From NCBI GenBank assembly GCA_001599755.1, contig BCHX01000004.1:1922001-1986000 (forward strand): a stretch of DNA of 64,000 nucleotides, written 5' to 3'. Shown piece after piece: positions 35,347 to 45,671 of this stretch. The first letter of the stretch is position 1, and each line of letters opens with the position of its first letter. Made by a program: the position numbers and the translations under genes. The notes beneath the pieces were generated by a model that worked only from the letters and a program-made list of their open reading frames with translations, did not search any database and had not been told where the DNA came from. The DNA is from Gliomastix tumulicola (Eukaryota; Ascomycota; Sordariomycetes; Hypocreales; Bionectriaceae).

Positions 35347-37323
35347 ATGGCTGCTGTGACTGAGCACCCACGGACTTCACTATCTACGACGAATCTGGAT
35401 GGGTCAGACAGCTTCCTGAGAGCCCGTGTTGTGCCCGTTCGTCCTCCCGCCTCAACTAGCCTAGTACCTCCAAGCGCTGGCTCTGTCGCCGACATGTCTG
35501 CACCGTCGGTCGGTTCAGAGCCGATGGAGGTTTCAACTCCTAAGAGCACCTCGCCCGCAGCCCCTCATGACGGCGATGTGGACGGCAAGGGGGCCGAGCA
35601 CTCAAGGGGCTCCCCCTCTCGGGATCAAGGCGCGCTGTTAGGGGGGATGAGTATGGCTGCCCCCCCTCCGGCAGCTCCAGCTATCCATCAACCCAAGATC
35701 GTCCAAACAGCTTTTATTCATAAACTATACAAGTGAGAACATCCCTGCCTCCCTGCTGCTGTTTGTTTTGGGCTTCCGAACTAACCGAGCCACAGCATGC
35801 TCGAAGACCCCAATATCCAGCACCTAATATCATGGTCATCTACGGCTGATAGCTTCGTCATGTCGCCTTCGCCCGACTTTTCCAAGGTTCTGTCGTACGT
35901 ATGGCCCGGTCGGTGATTTGCGGTGCTCCAACAGTCACTGACACGCAGAAATCTAGGCAATACTTCAAGCACACCAACATATCATCTTTTGTACGCCAGC
36001 TCAACATGTACGGCTTCCACAAAGGTATGAAACATCGCGCGCTTGCTCTACGCTAGATCGTACCTGACGGCCCTCTTTAGAACGTGACGTCTTCCACACC
36101 GGAAACCCGGACAGCACGCTGTGGGAGTTCAAACATGGGGCTGGGAACTTCAAGCGCGGCGACATTAACGGCCTCCGGGAGATCAAGAGACGGGCAAGTA
36201 GGCATGCCTTGGTGCACCGAGAGAACAACTTCCCAAAGACAACGCCATCGCAACCCGGCACGCCTTCGGAGCCCATCCATATTCCTACCCACGAGAGCAC
36301 TGATACGAGGCTAGCCAACCTGGAGTACGCTCTACATGATATGAACTCACGCCTTCAGCGATCCGAAGACTACAGCCAGTACCTACAGTCGAGGCATCAG
36401 GCAACCCTGGACTCGACTTCACGGCTGTGCTACATCAACCAGGAACTGTCACGAGCCATCCTGTCCTTCATTCCTCCTGACAGTATGGCTCATCGAGAAG
36501 GTATGTTTGGCATTGTGATGAAATTGTGTGTGAAGTTACCTAACTAGTGTTTGCAGTTCTTGCGCTTCAAGGAGATATCCAGAGGCAGGTCGACAGCTTG
36601 CGATCTATCGATGAGACTGAACCGCCGATATTATCGAGCCGACAACCGTACTTCGGTGCCGTGGACAACCCCCCTTCTCCTCGTCAATATCCCCAAGACG
36701 ACATTCGACGAACGAACATTAGTGCTCCGCTTCGCAACCAGAACTTCCACAGGCCGACCGTGCCTTCTAACCTGTCGCTCGGCGCCCGTCGACCATATGG
36801 ATCTATTGGAGGAGCCAGTACAGCACAGTCATCTCCGTCGAGGAATCTACCTCCCGCTCCGCCCCCAGGACCGCATCCGCTGTCCAACGTCGAACCGCCC
36901 CCGGGAAGTTTGGCCAGGAGACATACCTCGGCTGATATCCGTGCTCACGGGTGGCAGCCAGGCTTGTCGCCCTTCTCTGGTCAGACACCAAACGCATATC
37001 CTTCATCGCCAAGCCGCCTCCCTCCTGAAGATCAGCGGCTTAGAGAGTCTTTGTCGACCTATTCGTTCCCCCCGGCCGCCAATAACCATCCTAATTCTCG
37101 TCCGGCTACACCACCTCCTTCTAATGGTGCGAATGGTGCAGAGCCTTTTGGGAACTGGTCTTGGGGCTTGGCAGCCAACCGCGGCGGGGTTAAGGATTCA
37201 TCCGCGCCTCCGACCCGACGAGGCAGCATGGCTCATATCCTGAACCCAAGCGATACCGCGGAGCGTTCTGACGAAGACGAAGATCCTCGTGGTGAAGACG
37301 ATCGGAAGAGGAAACGGAGGTGA
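35347..37323 (+). CDS. SFL1: HSF-type transcription factor, Sfl1-like
   Basis: Five exons, 35347-35732, 35796-35894, 35957-36024, 36081-36500 and 36557-37323, give 579 residues. The HSF DNA-binding domain runs from about 118 to 225, with FIHKLYNMLEDPNIQ, then DFSKVLSQYFKHTNISSFVR and QLNMYGFHKERDVFHTG; three introns fall inside it. A short heptad region follows at about 250-330. The C-terminal half is Pro- and Ser-rich and ends in RRGSMAHILNP and a basic KRKRR. Sfl1 proteins in yeasts repress flocculation and filament genes, and the Magnaporthe homologue acts downstream of MAP kinase and PKA signalling in infection. The role here is inferred. RRGS fits a PKA site. The N-terminal 115 residues are low complexity. 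Confidence 0.9.
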
Positions 37324-37850
37324 TCTCGTGCACCCATGGACTGAGACATGTTTCCCGAGGCTGCTGCCTCTCGATGGAGGCGATCTGTTCCAGGACGAGC
37401 TTGCGAAACGTGCGAAAACGACGAGCGTGAGATTCATCGTGCTTCTTTTGGAAAACCCTGTGGCTCTACTGGGTCATCATCAGTGCTGGACTTTTTTCTC
37501 TTCCGGCGTATGCTCTATGCAAGGGGTTACGGCTGGGCGGTGGGGAGTTGCTGCGCCATACTTGATTTATGTCTGTTTTACGCGAATGCAAATATGATAT
37601 CAGCTTGGGGATATGTTTGAATAGCTGGGGTTAAGCAGTATTGTGCATATGGTCTCGAGGATGAGCCCACGACGTTGCGGAATAGGGATCTGAGCACGTA
37701 TATACATGGCATACTATAGTAATAGTGGGTGGCTCTGGTCCAAGGTGTAGTTCTGCATTCACGACATCGTTCTCTTATTACGGGCGAATGTTTAAATAGC
37801 ATTATGTGAATGCTCAATGTACAATCTTTCGATTCTCGGTTCGTGAGTTG
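37324..37850. other. Convergent 3' region, SFL1 and the Lys-rich protein gene
   Basis: 527 bases between two stop codons; AT-richer than the genes. Nothing else seen. Confidence 0.5.
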
Positions 37851-38516
37851 TCATGCGCTCGTTGTCCCTTTGCCTTTCTTATCCTTCTTCTTCTTCTTCT
37901 TCTTCTTCCTCTTGGGGGTTTGACTGCTGGTATCCTCTGTATTCGCTGATTTGGGATCTACACCTGGCACCGAGCCCTCTTTGGAAGTTGCTATCGCCTC
38001 CTCGTCCGGTTTGTCCCCCCCCTCGTGGTGTGAGGCAGGCACAATCGGCTCCTCCTCCTCCTCCTCGGGCGCGGTCGTCGCCTCTACAGCCCTCCTCGGC
38101 CGCTTCCTCTTCCCCAGCGAACTCCGCCCCGGATCCTCGTCATCCTCGTCCTCCTCTACCTTCTTCTTCTTCTTGGCCTTCTCGGCGGCCCTTGTCCCTA
38201 GGATCCTGCCCCGCAGCATCTTGTCCTCCTTGGACAGCGCGTCCTTGGTTGACTGCGCCCGGTCCGGGATGTACCCCACGCCCTCGTTCGGTCTTGATCG
38301 GAAGAGGTCGCTGTCATCGTTGTCGTTGTCGTTTTCGTCGGCATCCTGGAAGGATTGCGGTCGGCGGGTGCTGGAGGCGCGGGAGGCGGAGGAGGGGGAG
38401 AGGTTCATTGATTTGAGGACGGAGGATTGGGAGGAGATGAGGAGGGAGATGCGGTTGGAGAGGGCGGCGCGGTCGGGGGCGAGAGGGAGGGGAGGTGGTT
38501 TTTCCGGGGGCGGCAT
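37851..38516 (-). CDS. Small Lys/Glu-rich nuclear-type protein (DUF3245-like)
   Basis: A single exon of 221 residues, starting at ATG 38516 (MPPPEKPPPLPL). An N-terminal helix near residues 22-40 (LLISSQSSVLKSMNLSPS) and a central block GVGYIPDRAQSTKDALSK, then KMLRGRILG, recall the eukaryotic family of unknown function DUF3245. The remainder is highly charged. Two basic runs (KAKKKKK and the C-terminal KRKKKKKKKKDKKGKG) and GKRKRPRR are candidate nuclear or nucleolar signals; poly-Glu stretches separate them. Composition suggests a nucleolar or ribosome-biogenesis factor, but there is no direct proof. The upstream in-frame frame to 38696 is taken as leader. Confidence 0.75.
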   Translation of the reverse strand: MPPPEKPPPLPLAPDRAALSNRISLLISSQSSVLKSMNLSPSSASRASSTRRPQSFQDADENDNDNDDSDLFRSRPNEGVGYIPDRAQSTKDALSKEDKMLRGRILGTRAAEKAKKKKKVEEDEDDEDPGRSSLGKRKRPRRAVEATTAPEEEEEEPIVPASHHEGGDKPDEEAIATSKEGSVPGVDPKSANTEDTSSQTPKRKKKKKKKKDKKGKGTTSA

Positions 38517-38877
38517 TTTGTCGTCGTTTGGGAGGTGTGTGATTAACGCGGAGGAGGAGAAGGAGTTGGTGGGAGAATGGTGGTTGGTGGTTGGTCTTGT
38601 TTGAAGATGGTGATGGTTTGCTGCGACTAAATTTTGGTGGAGCAGGATGCAGCTCGGCGCAACGCCGATGTATCCCCGAATCATGTGAAGATGCACAGTA
38701 TCACCGATGAATATCGTGGAGATTATTATTGTATTAAGCTATGAGCAGAGGCATTGGTTGCCGTCTACTGGAATGGACATTACTCATTAGATACGTGACG
38801 ATTATCTCTGTGCGCAGAGTACAGTACAATACAGCGCCGATCCCACAGGCTCATAGTAGAACGCGCGCCGTCTCTCC
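38517..38877. other. Intergenic region between DLT1 and the Lys-rich protein gene
   Basis: 361 bases. Should contain the promoter of the Lys-rich protein gene and the DLT1 3' end. No gene seen. Confidence 0.5.
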
Positions 38878-40248
38878 CTATCCCGGGGTGGCATTCAAGC
38901 TCTCCGTCGTGCCGCTCAGATTCAGCACATACGGCATACCCCCCTCTTCCTCGTCATCCCTCGTCGCAAGCCGGATAACCGACGACGAGCCCTGCGACCG
39001 CAGGCTCCTCCCGCTGCTGGACGCCGAGGGCACGAACTGCCGCCTCGTCTGCGCGAAGCTGTGCCCGCTGCTGGCGTCAACCTCGTCGTCGTCGCTGCTC
39101 CTGCTGGACCGGCGCGAGACGACGCGCCTGCTGCGAGGCGTGTTGGGCGCCGTGCGGTACGACTGCGCCCACGACGTGCTGCGCAGCGGGCGGCGGATCG
39201 AGTCCTGCGTGCTGGCCGTCGCGGCGGACGGGGACAGCGGACGGCTGCTCCTCGGCGCGACGGAGGAGCTCCCGTCCTCCTCCTCCTCCAACTCGACCTC
39301 GGAGGCCCCGCTGCCGCTGTACTCGCTCAGCGAGGACGCCGCGGACGAGCTGTTGTTGCGCAGCGCAGCGGCGAGGTTGAGCGGCTGCATGGACCGGAGG
39401 ACCGCGGCGAAGAGGTGCATGAGCTCGCGGAACTGGGCGTTGGAGACGGGCCGCCTGGAGAAGCGCGCGTGTTCGTACTGCTGCAGAAAGGCGACGGTGT
39501 CGTCGTTGGCGCCCGCGGGCGGGAGGACGCCGAGGCTCTGGAGGTGGTCGATGTAGCCGCGGAGGCTGAGCCCTGGGGTGCGCTGGAGCAGGCTGACGGC
39601 CTCCGGGTCGATCACGGGGGCGTCGGCGTCGGTGTCGTCGTCGGGGTGTAGCTCGTCCTGGCCGAGGCGGGGCGCGAGCGTCAGGGCTTTACCCTCGATG
39701 AGGTGCGGGAGCTCCGAGAGCACGGTCGAGTAGTTGAGATTCGGCAGGTCCGGGGACGTCGGCGGCGCCCATCCGCAGTGCTCGATGCCGCGCCATAGCG
39801 CCTCCTGCAGCGGCCGCGAGATGCCCAGATCGTGCACGTCGACGGGATCCGGCACCAGGCTGCTGCTGTTCTTATTGTTGTTGTTCCTTTCCTCCTCCCG
39901 CGGCCGCGCCTCGTACGAGATGGCCGCGCTCCGATCCAGACCCGCCGCAATCATGGCGTGCACCCTCTTCTTGACATCGCCCGCCTCGATCGGTATCCAC
40001 GCCTTGGGGATCGCCGCCAGGTCCGTCCGGTTGACGTACAGGCGGACAAAGTAGATGAAGCAGACGACGAGGATGGTGGCGACGTACGTGAAGATGAGCA
40101 GCCAGACGTTGTAGTGCTGCCCGTTGCGCACCGAGCGCTCGATGGCGTCGGCGGGCGTGATGAGCAGGAGGCCGAGGAGGATGATGTAGAGGAGGAGGTA
40201 GATGGAGCCGTAGACAACGCGGAAGAGGTTGGTGCGCTTGCGAGCCAT
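38878..40248 (-). CDS. DLT1: Defect at low temperature protein 1 (Dlt1), membrane protein
   Basis: A single exon of 456 residues. Two transmembrane helices lie near the N-terminus, about 14-32 (VYGSIYLLLYIILLGLLLI) and 47-68 (VWLLIFTYVATILVVCFIYF). The conserved cytosolic blocks are AAIPKAWIPIEAGDVKKRVH, GWAPPTSPDLPNLNYSTVLS, LSLRGYIDHLQSLGV and FLQQYEHARFSRRPVSNAQF. These identify the fungal DLT1 family, known mainly from a cold-sensitive yeast phenotype; the molecular function is unknown. The C-terminal 150 residues are Ser-rich with an acidic patch and probably disordered. The start directly follows the leader and precedes MARKRTNLFRVVYGS. Confidence 0.92.
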   Translation of the reverse strand: MARKRTNLFRVVYGSIYLLLYIILLGLLLITPADAIERSVRNGQHYNVWLLIFTYVATILVVCFIYFVRLYVNRTDLAAIPKAWIPIEAGDVKKRVHAMIAAGLDRSAAISYEARPREEERNNNNKNSSSLVPDPVDVHDLGISRPLQEALWRGIEHCGWAPPTSPDLPNLNYSTVLSELPHLIEGKALTLAPRLGQDELHPDDDTDADAPVIDPEAVSLLQRTPGLSLRGYIDHLQSLGVLPPAGANDDTVAFLQQYEHARFSRRPVSNAQFRELMHLFAAVLRSMQPLNLAAALRNNSSSAASSLSEYSGSGASEVELEEEEDGSSSVAPRSSRPLSPSAATASTQDSIRRPLRSTSWAQSYRTAPNTPRSRRVVSRRSSRSSDDDEVDASSGHSFAQTRRQFVPSASSSGRSLRSQGSSSVIRLATRDDEEEGGMPYVLNLSGTTESLNATPG

Positions 40249-40910
40249 GGCGAGCGGGCTGGCTGGCTAGCTGCAGCCTGTTTGCTATCTCAGCTAGGGC
40301 GGGTAAGGATGCATTGTCGGCGAGGCGACGCCGGAAGAATGCTGTTTGGTAGATGATCCGTCGATTGTTGTGTGATGATGGGCGGGATGTCGAGATGGGG
40401 GAGGTGAAGAAACAAGAAACAGCCCGAGTCGATTGGCTTCAGGGATCAGCGGAAATGAACAGCGGGCCGTTTAGGCCTAGACGCGCTATAACCCGCTGTG
40501 ACGGCATCGCTACTCCACTGTCAACATCTTCAACTGCCACTGCCACTGCCACTGCAACTGCTGAACACGGCGGTATGAGCGTGGTCCTTGATTGAGAATG
40601 TTTTTTTTTCTTTCTTCGTCTCTGCTTCTCTCGCTACATCCCTCGTGCTGTCATTAAATAGCATTGTTCATTTCGCCAAAACCAGGCCCTTTTTATCCCG
40701 GCGCCTTTCAGAAGCTCCCGAGTCTAATCGATTATATACAACACACCGTGTCTCTGGTCTGGATAGCACCCAGAGCAGCAGCGTGTAATTGCCCCCTCAA
40801 GCTCGCTTGCCTTTCACCCAGCCTTTCACCCATCGCAGGTATGCAACCATCGTATCCCATTTCTCTTTGATCTCTTCCAGAGCAGACTTGTCTTTGACCC
40901 CGCAGGCTCC
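40249..40910. other. Intergenic region between NDC1 and DLT1
   Basis: Contains the DLT1 promoter and the NDC1 3' end. A short ACTGCC tandem repeat lies at 40533-40556. No gene. Confidence 0.5.
40533..40556. repeat. (ACTGCC)n short tandem repeat
   Basis: Four near-perfect hexamers upstream of DLT1. Confidence 0.8.
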
Positions 40911-42948
40911 CTATGCCTGCTTGGGTGCTGCGACTGCTGCTGCCTCCTTGGCCAGTCTTAGATCGCCTGGCGTGAGGCGGAGATCATGGCTGTACGGCTG
41001 GAAGCTACCCACCACCTCGCCGAGGCCAGTCCGCATCGCATGTAGCACCTGCTCGACTTCGGGGCTCTCCTTGAGGCCGGTGGCGTCCGTCCAGTGCACG
41101 GGCACCCGCTCCTTCAAGGCCTCGACCTTGCGGATGGTTGACGTCAGGGTGCGGATGATGCTCGGCACGTCCCGGTGTACATTGCCGTACTGATCCTCCC
41201 CCAGACTGTGAACAGCAAACTGCGTGAGCGCCCTCACGGCATTAACGTAGAGCCACGGCTCGGCAGTAGGTGTCCCCAGCGCAGCAGCGGCGAGATCTGT
41301 GCGGTAATCCTGGCGGAGCAGGGCGCTAAACCAGCCCCAAGCTCCAATCAACCACAGAGCCGCCCGTTCGAAGCCGGTCTTGAGGGAGTCTGGCGAGACA
41401 GCCTCCTGCTGCTCCTCCGACAGGAACTGGTCCTTGGCGTGCTTCCACGTCCTCTTGGCGTAGGGGCTGAGCTTCTTCAACGACGACCCGTCTGAGCTCT
41501 TGCCGATGGACTGCGCGCTGTGGCTGATAATCTGTAGGGCCTTGCCCGACTCTGTCGGAGGCGCGCTGTCTCGGAATATGGGGTCCTTGGACTCGGAGAT
41601 CGGCCTGTACGTTCCCCTCCTGGCCTTCTCCTTCTCCTCTGCTTCCTTCTTAGCAGCTTCTGCCCTGGCCTTCTCCTCTGGTGTTTCCGGCTGGGCCACC
41701 TTGCCGTAGTCTTCCGCTCGTGTCTCGACGCTCTTGATGATCTCCATGCAGACCGCGTACACCTGCGACCACATAGGCCCCTCCTTGCGGTCAATGTCGG
41801 CATATATGGCCTTCCGCCGCTCCTCAAATTTCTGAGCAATGAGCGACAGCTCCCACACGGCAAAACACTGCAACTATGTCAGTCCTTCATTGCGGCTCGA
41901 TAGACGGGTACTCAATTCCTGTACATACCTGAATGGAAAGTTTCTTACTCTTCAATCCATTGAGCAGACTGCCATTGGGATCCTTGGACTCGGACGTCAG
42001 GGGCTGGCCGTTCTTCAGCGGCTCCTTAACCATGAAGACAGAGAAAGCCGCATTGCCAGCCGCCCAGATGAAGAAGAGCATCGTTCCGGCGACCAAAGTC
42101 CGAATGAAGAGAAACGGATCCAACGGCCACGAGGCGGGAGGTAGGTTCGTCTTCGGCATGGTGTAGAACGGGCGGAGAGTCGACAAGGCCCACGACCAGG
42201 CCAGAGACCTGATGGAGTAGAAGTACAGAGGGAGGGTGACGATGAGCGCATATCCCGCCTGGATCCCCGCGTGCGCGAAGTTCGTAGGAAGCCGCGCAAG
42301 TGTCCGCTTCAAGGGCGTGGAGGCCTCGACGGCACCGGGCTGGGCTCGTCGCTCCGACGCGCCGAGATCCAGGTAATCGATGTCTAGTCTGAAGTGGTCG
42401 ATGCTCTGCTTGATGGCGCAGTACCCGAGGTACACGCCGAGGAATATCGGGCGCTCGTTGGCGCGCACTCGGTCGCCGGCGAGGTACGTGACCCAGTTGA
42501 AGTTGGCCGAGGCGGGCAGCGCCCAGAGGTAGACCTGGCAGAAGACGGAGCTCGAGACCAGGTACCAGAAGACCGTCTCGTACGTCGAGAGCTTTGTGAG
42601 GTTCGCCTTCAGCGTGTTATAGCCTGCGCCGGTCGTGCGCCGTCCGACGTGGTAGTGGGCGATTCGGAGGATGAGAATGGCGAGGCCGCAGCCGAAGAAG
42701 AATGCCGTGCGAACGCCCGCCGGCCCCAGAGGGAACCATGACCAGAGAACTGCAAATTGAGGTCAGCAACTTCCCAATCTCGCTTTCTGTCCGAGGTGCA
42801 GCCACTCACGAGAACTCCAAGAGCTGAGCGCAACAGCCTCAACGTAGGCCACAGCCAGCAGTATCGTCGCCGTGGAGGAGAATCGTCTCTGCAGCGCAGG
42901 TTGCAGAAAATCCTTATAAGGAGCCCTTCGGACAGGAAGGCCCGCCAT
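40911..42948 (-). CDS. NDC1: Transmembrane nucleoporin Ndc1
   Basis: Exons 42810-42948, 41929-42749 and 40911-41867 give 638 residues (junctions GTGAGT..TTGCAG and GTATGT..TTGCAG). The start MAGLPVRRAPYKDFLQPALQ leads into six or so hydrophobic segments in the first 320 residues (such as TATILLAVAYVEAVAL, AFFFGCGLAILILRI, VFWYLVSSSVFCQVYLW). These are followed by the family blocks NERPIFLGVYLGYCAIKQSI and FIRTLVAGTMLFFIWAAGNA. The C-terminal half is soluble (CFAVWELSLIAQKFEERRK; LNAVRAL-type helices). Ndc1 anchors the nuclear pore complex in the nuclear envelope and takes part in inserting the spindle pole body. It is divergent from PEP12, with 547 bases between the starts. Confidence 0.9.
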
Positions 42949-43495
42949 CTTCAGCTCGCATCGCTCGGTTGCGCCGAGCAACAGGAGTCGAGTATTTGGC
43001 GGAGTAGTCGAGGGTACTCGGGGGGGCGTGGACAAAGATGAGCTTTGCAGAGAGGTTCAGGCACTCGACAGCAAAGTAAATAAAAATGGAAACTCGCTGC
43101 AAGCTGCTAAGCAACCACAGCACAGTCAGTGCACGCGCCGCCAAAACAGAGAGGGACAAGCCAGGGACCTGGTCGCGGTCACGTGCGGAGTATCCACTCC
43201 CGCCTCGGCTTAGCGTGTTATCGATAAGTCTTGTGACGCTCCAGGCAGGTACCTGGCCGATTTAGCGTCTCTGGTTACGTCGGTCCAGGCTCCTCCAAGA
43301 AGGAAGTCCTTCCGGGAACCGCAACCGCTTCATCTTAAACCTCAACCGACGACGACAGGCGACCCCCTCCTCCGCCTCCATCAACCCCGCGTTCATCAAC
43401 AGCTAGAGCGGTTCATCGCGATTGTCTGATTCACTCTTTGATCGATCTACGCAAACTTCACTTCCACCGCCAGCGTGCGCCGAACCTAAACAACA
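42949..43495. promoter_or_regulatory. Divergent promoter region, NDC1 and PEP12
   Basis: 547 bases between two start codons. No coding signal and no clear TATA box. Confidence 0.5.
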
Positions 43496-44380
43496 ATGTC
43501 GTTCGACCAGCTCTCCAACCTCGAGTCCGGCCGGCGCGGGGACTACACGGACGACCCGGAGTTCCGCGACCTGCAGAACGACCTGAAGAACAAGCTGCAG
43601 TCCCTGCTCAGCAGCAACCGCAAGCTCGCCAACGATGTCAACGTCCTGGGCACCAAGAAGGACACCCCGCGCCTGCGGGAGCGGGTGCACAACACCATGG
43701 AGAAGTCACGCGAGATCTGCCAGGAGATTGGCGACGGCGTGAAGAAGCTACAGACGTGGGAGGACCTCACGGTGCGTTCATGCCATCTTGAAAGGGGGGG
43801 GGAGAATGGAGTGAATTGAAAGAAGAAGCAAAAAAAGAACCGCGTGCTAACTTCATCCCACTAGAAACAACAAAAGTACGAGCAGACCAAGGTCTCGAGC
43901 GACTTCCAGGCCGCCCTACAAGAGTTCCAGTCCCTCCAGCGAAGAGCGCTAGAGAAGGAGAAGGCCTCCGTCACGGCGGCGCGCGCGGTGCAGGACTCAG
44001 AGCACGGGGGGCCCGGCCCCGCGTCGCCGGAGCTCCTCCAGCAGCGGCAGGAGTACGCGGCGCTGGCCTCGCAGGACGACGTCGACTTCCAGGAGGCGCT
44101 CATCATCGAGCGCGAGGAGGAGATCCGCAATATCGAGCAGGGCGTCGGCGACCTCAACGTGCTGTTCCGCCAGGTGGCGCAGATCGTCAACGAGCAGGGG
44201 GAGCAGCTGACCAACATCGCCGACAACGTCGAGAACGTGCACACCGACACCAGGCAGGCGGATATCGAGAACCGCCAGGCTGCGCGGTACCAGAAGGCGG
44301 CCCGAAACAAGGGGTGCTGTCTGCTCATTATCCTCGCCATCATCGCGACGATTGTCATCCTCGCAGTGGTTATCGGTTGA
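43496..44380 (+). CDS. PEP12: Endosomal/vacuolar syntaxin Pep12 (Qa-SNARE)
   Basis: Exons 43496-43771 and 43865-44380 join in phase 0 (GTGCGT..CCACTAG), giving 263 residues. The N-terminal Habc bundle covers about 20-130 (DLQNDLKNKLQSLLSSNRKL). The SNARE motif lies at about 175-235, with the central-layer Gln in VLFRQVAQIV. The C-terminal anchor (LLIILAIIATIVILAVVIG) ends the protein. Pep12 mediates Golgi-to-endosome and endosome-to-vacuole fusion together with Vti1, Syn8 and Vps45. Two cysteines (GCC) just before the membrane anchor are possible palmitoylation sites. A Gly/Pro-rich loop (SEHGGPGPASPE) separates the Habc and SNARE parts. Confidence 0.92.
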
Positions 44381-44639
44381 GATATACGGGAGGAGAAGAC
44401 CAGTATAGAGGAGCGTGGACGGTTGCTTGTGTCAATTTTTGTTTCTTTTCCTTCTTGTTTCCCAGTTTCTTTTGTTTTTCCTTTTTTTGCACACAGAGAC
44501 ATCAGCATCGTGCCTATTCTCTCGTGGGGGTCTAGTAGCGGGTTTTACTATTTACACAGGGTATTATTGGTTTCGAGATATTGTACATGGATAATCAACA
44601 CATTCAAGACCTGCTCTTCTCCGTCACTGCCGAGTCCTC

Positions 44640-45671
44640 TCACTGACCCTTTTCTGAGCCGTCGGCCTCTGGCGGATACTCCGCTGGCAGCCACGGCCTG
44701 ACCTTGTTGGTGTAGTCGTCACTGGCCTTTTCCATCTCCACGCGCGCCGGTTTTTTGGGCACGAGCCGCCTCACGAGGAGCTCATTGACGAATGTGAACA
44801 TGAAGTTGGTGGACCAGTACAGCATGATGGCGCTCGGTAGGTGGCTCATGACGAGGGGAAACAGAGGCATGAGCAGACTTAGACGCGCGACGCCCCTGAA
44901 GAGGGGACTGTCGGAGACGGGCGCCCCAGGCCGGTTGTCGAGCATGACGAGCGCGCGGAGGCGGTCCCGGGGCATGTTCAGCCAGAGATTGGCGGCGATA
45001 GCTGCCGATGACAGGGCCGGGAGGACGTAGTAGGGATCCGCGGCGGTGAGGTCCGTGAACCAGAGCATGCCGCCTTGCGCCAGAGACGGGTCGAACACGG
45101 CGTCCACCTTGCTGGTCACCGAGCCCACGGTCTCACTTATTGCGACGGTAGACGCGCCGGTGAGTCGTCTGATGGCCACCGAGACCGTGATAAAGGGCAC
45201 GATGGGCGCCAGCCACGCGAGCCAGCCCTTCCACCTCTGGACGCCAAAGGCCTTGTAGATGCGGGTGCTGGACCTGAGGAACAGCAGCCGGGCCTGCGTC
45301 GGATTGCTGGTCTTCAACCTAGCACGGATTGCCCAGGGCGACAAGAGCGGGCTCAGCTCCTTCATCTTCTCGATGCGAAGTCGGGTGTAGTAGGTCAAGG
45401 GCAGTCTGACGCCCAGGCTGATGCCAACAGCTACCATCGGAATGGTGAGGTACCACGGGACGCCGGCATGGTGTATCGATGAGATGGCTTCCGCTACGAC
45501 TGAAGTGGTGTTGCTGATGGCATCGCCGATATGCAGTCTCCGACGCGACTGCACCTGCGTCTGTAACGGTACTGAGAGACGCCGAAGAGGGCTGGCGGCG
45601 ACGGTGTGAATGAGAGGGTGACGGGGGAGCTGAGTGAAGCACCGGCTCGGGGTCTGGCGCAGAAGAGACAT
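44640..45671 (-). CDS. OXA2: Mitochondrial insertase Oxa2/Cox18 (Oxa1/YidC family)
   Basis: A single exon of 343 residues. The N-terminus is Arg- and Ser-rich without acidic residues up to about 45 (MSLLRQTPSRCFTQLPRHP), a mitochondrial presequence. The family pattern follows: IHHAGVPWYLTIPMVAVGIS, then RLPLTYYTRLRIEKMKELSP, then WFTDLTAADPYYVLPALSSA and MPLFPLVMSHLPSAIMLYWS. The WFxDLTxxDPxYxLP block is the signature of mitochondrial Oxa/Cox18 proteins. Cox18/Oxa2 exports the C-terminal tail of Cox2 across the inner membrane and is needed for cytochrome c oxidase assembly. The lack of a long C-terminal ribosome-binding tail favours Oxa2 over Oxa1. Divergent from ALG11. Confidence 0.92.
   Translation of the reverse strand: MSLLRQTPSRCFTQLPRHPLIHTVAASPLRRLSVPLQTQVQSRRRLHIGDAISNTTSVVAEAISSIHHAGVPWYLTIPMVAVGISLGVRLPLTYYTRLRIEKMKELSPLLSPWAIRARLKTSNPTQARLLFLRSSTRIYKAFGVQRWKGWLAWLAPIVPFITVSVAIRRLTGASTVAISETVGSVTSKVDAVFDPSLAQGGMLWFTDLTAADPYYVLPALSSAAIAANLWLNMPRDRLRALVMLDNRPGAPVSDSPLFRGVARLSLLMPLFPLVMSHLPSAIMLYWSTNFMFTFVNELLVRRLVPKKPARVEMEKASDDYTNKVRPWLPAEYPPEADGSEKGQ

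Noticed and set aside
39061..39651. Long plus-strand open frames opposite DLT1, and similar antisense frames over other GC-rich genes
   Set aside because: They are mirror frames of well-supported genes with GC-rich third positions.
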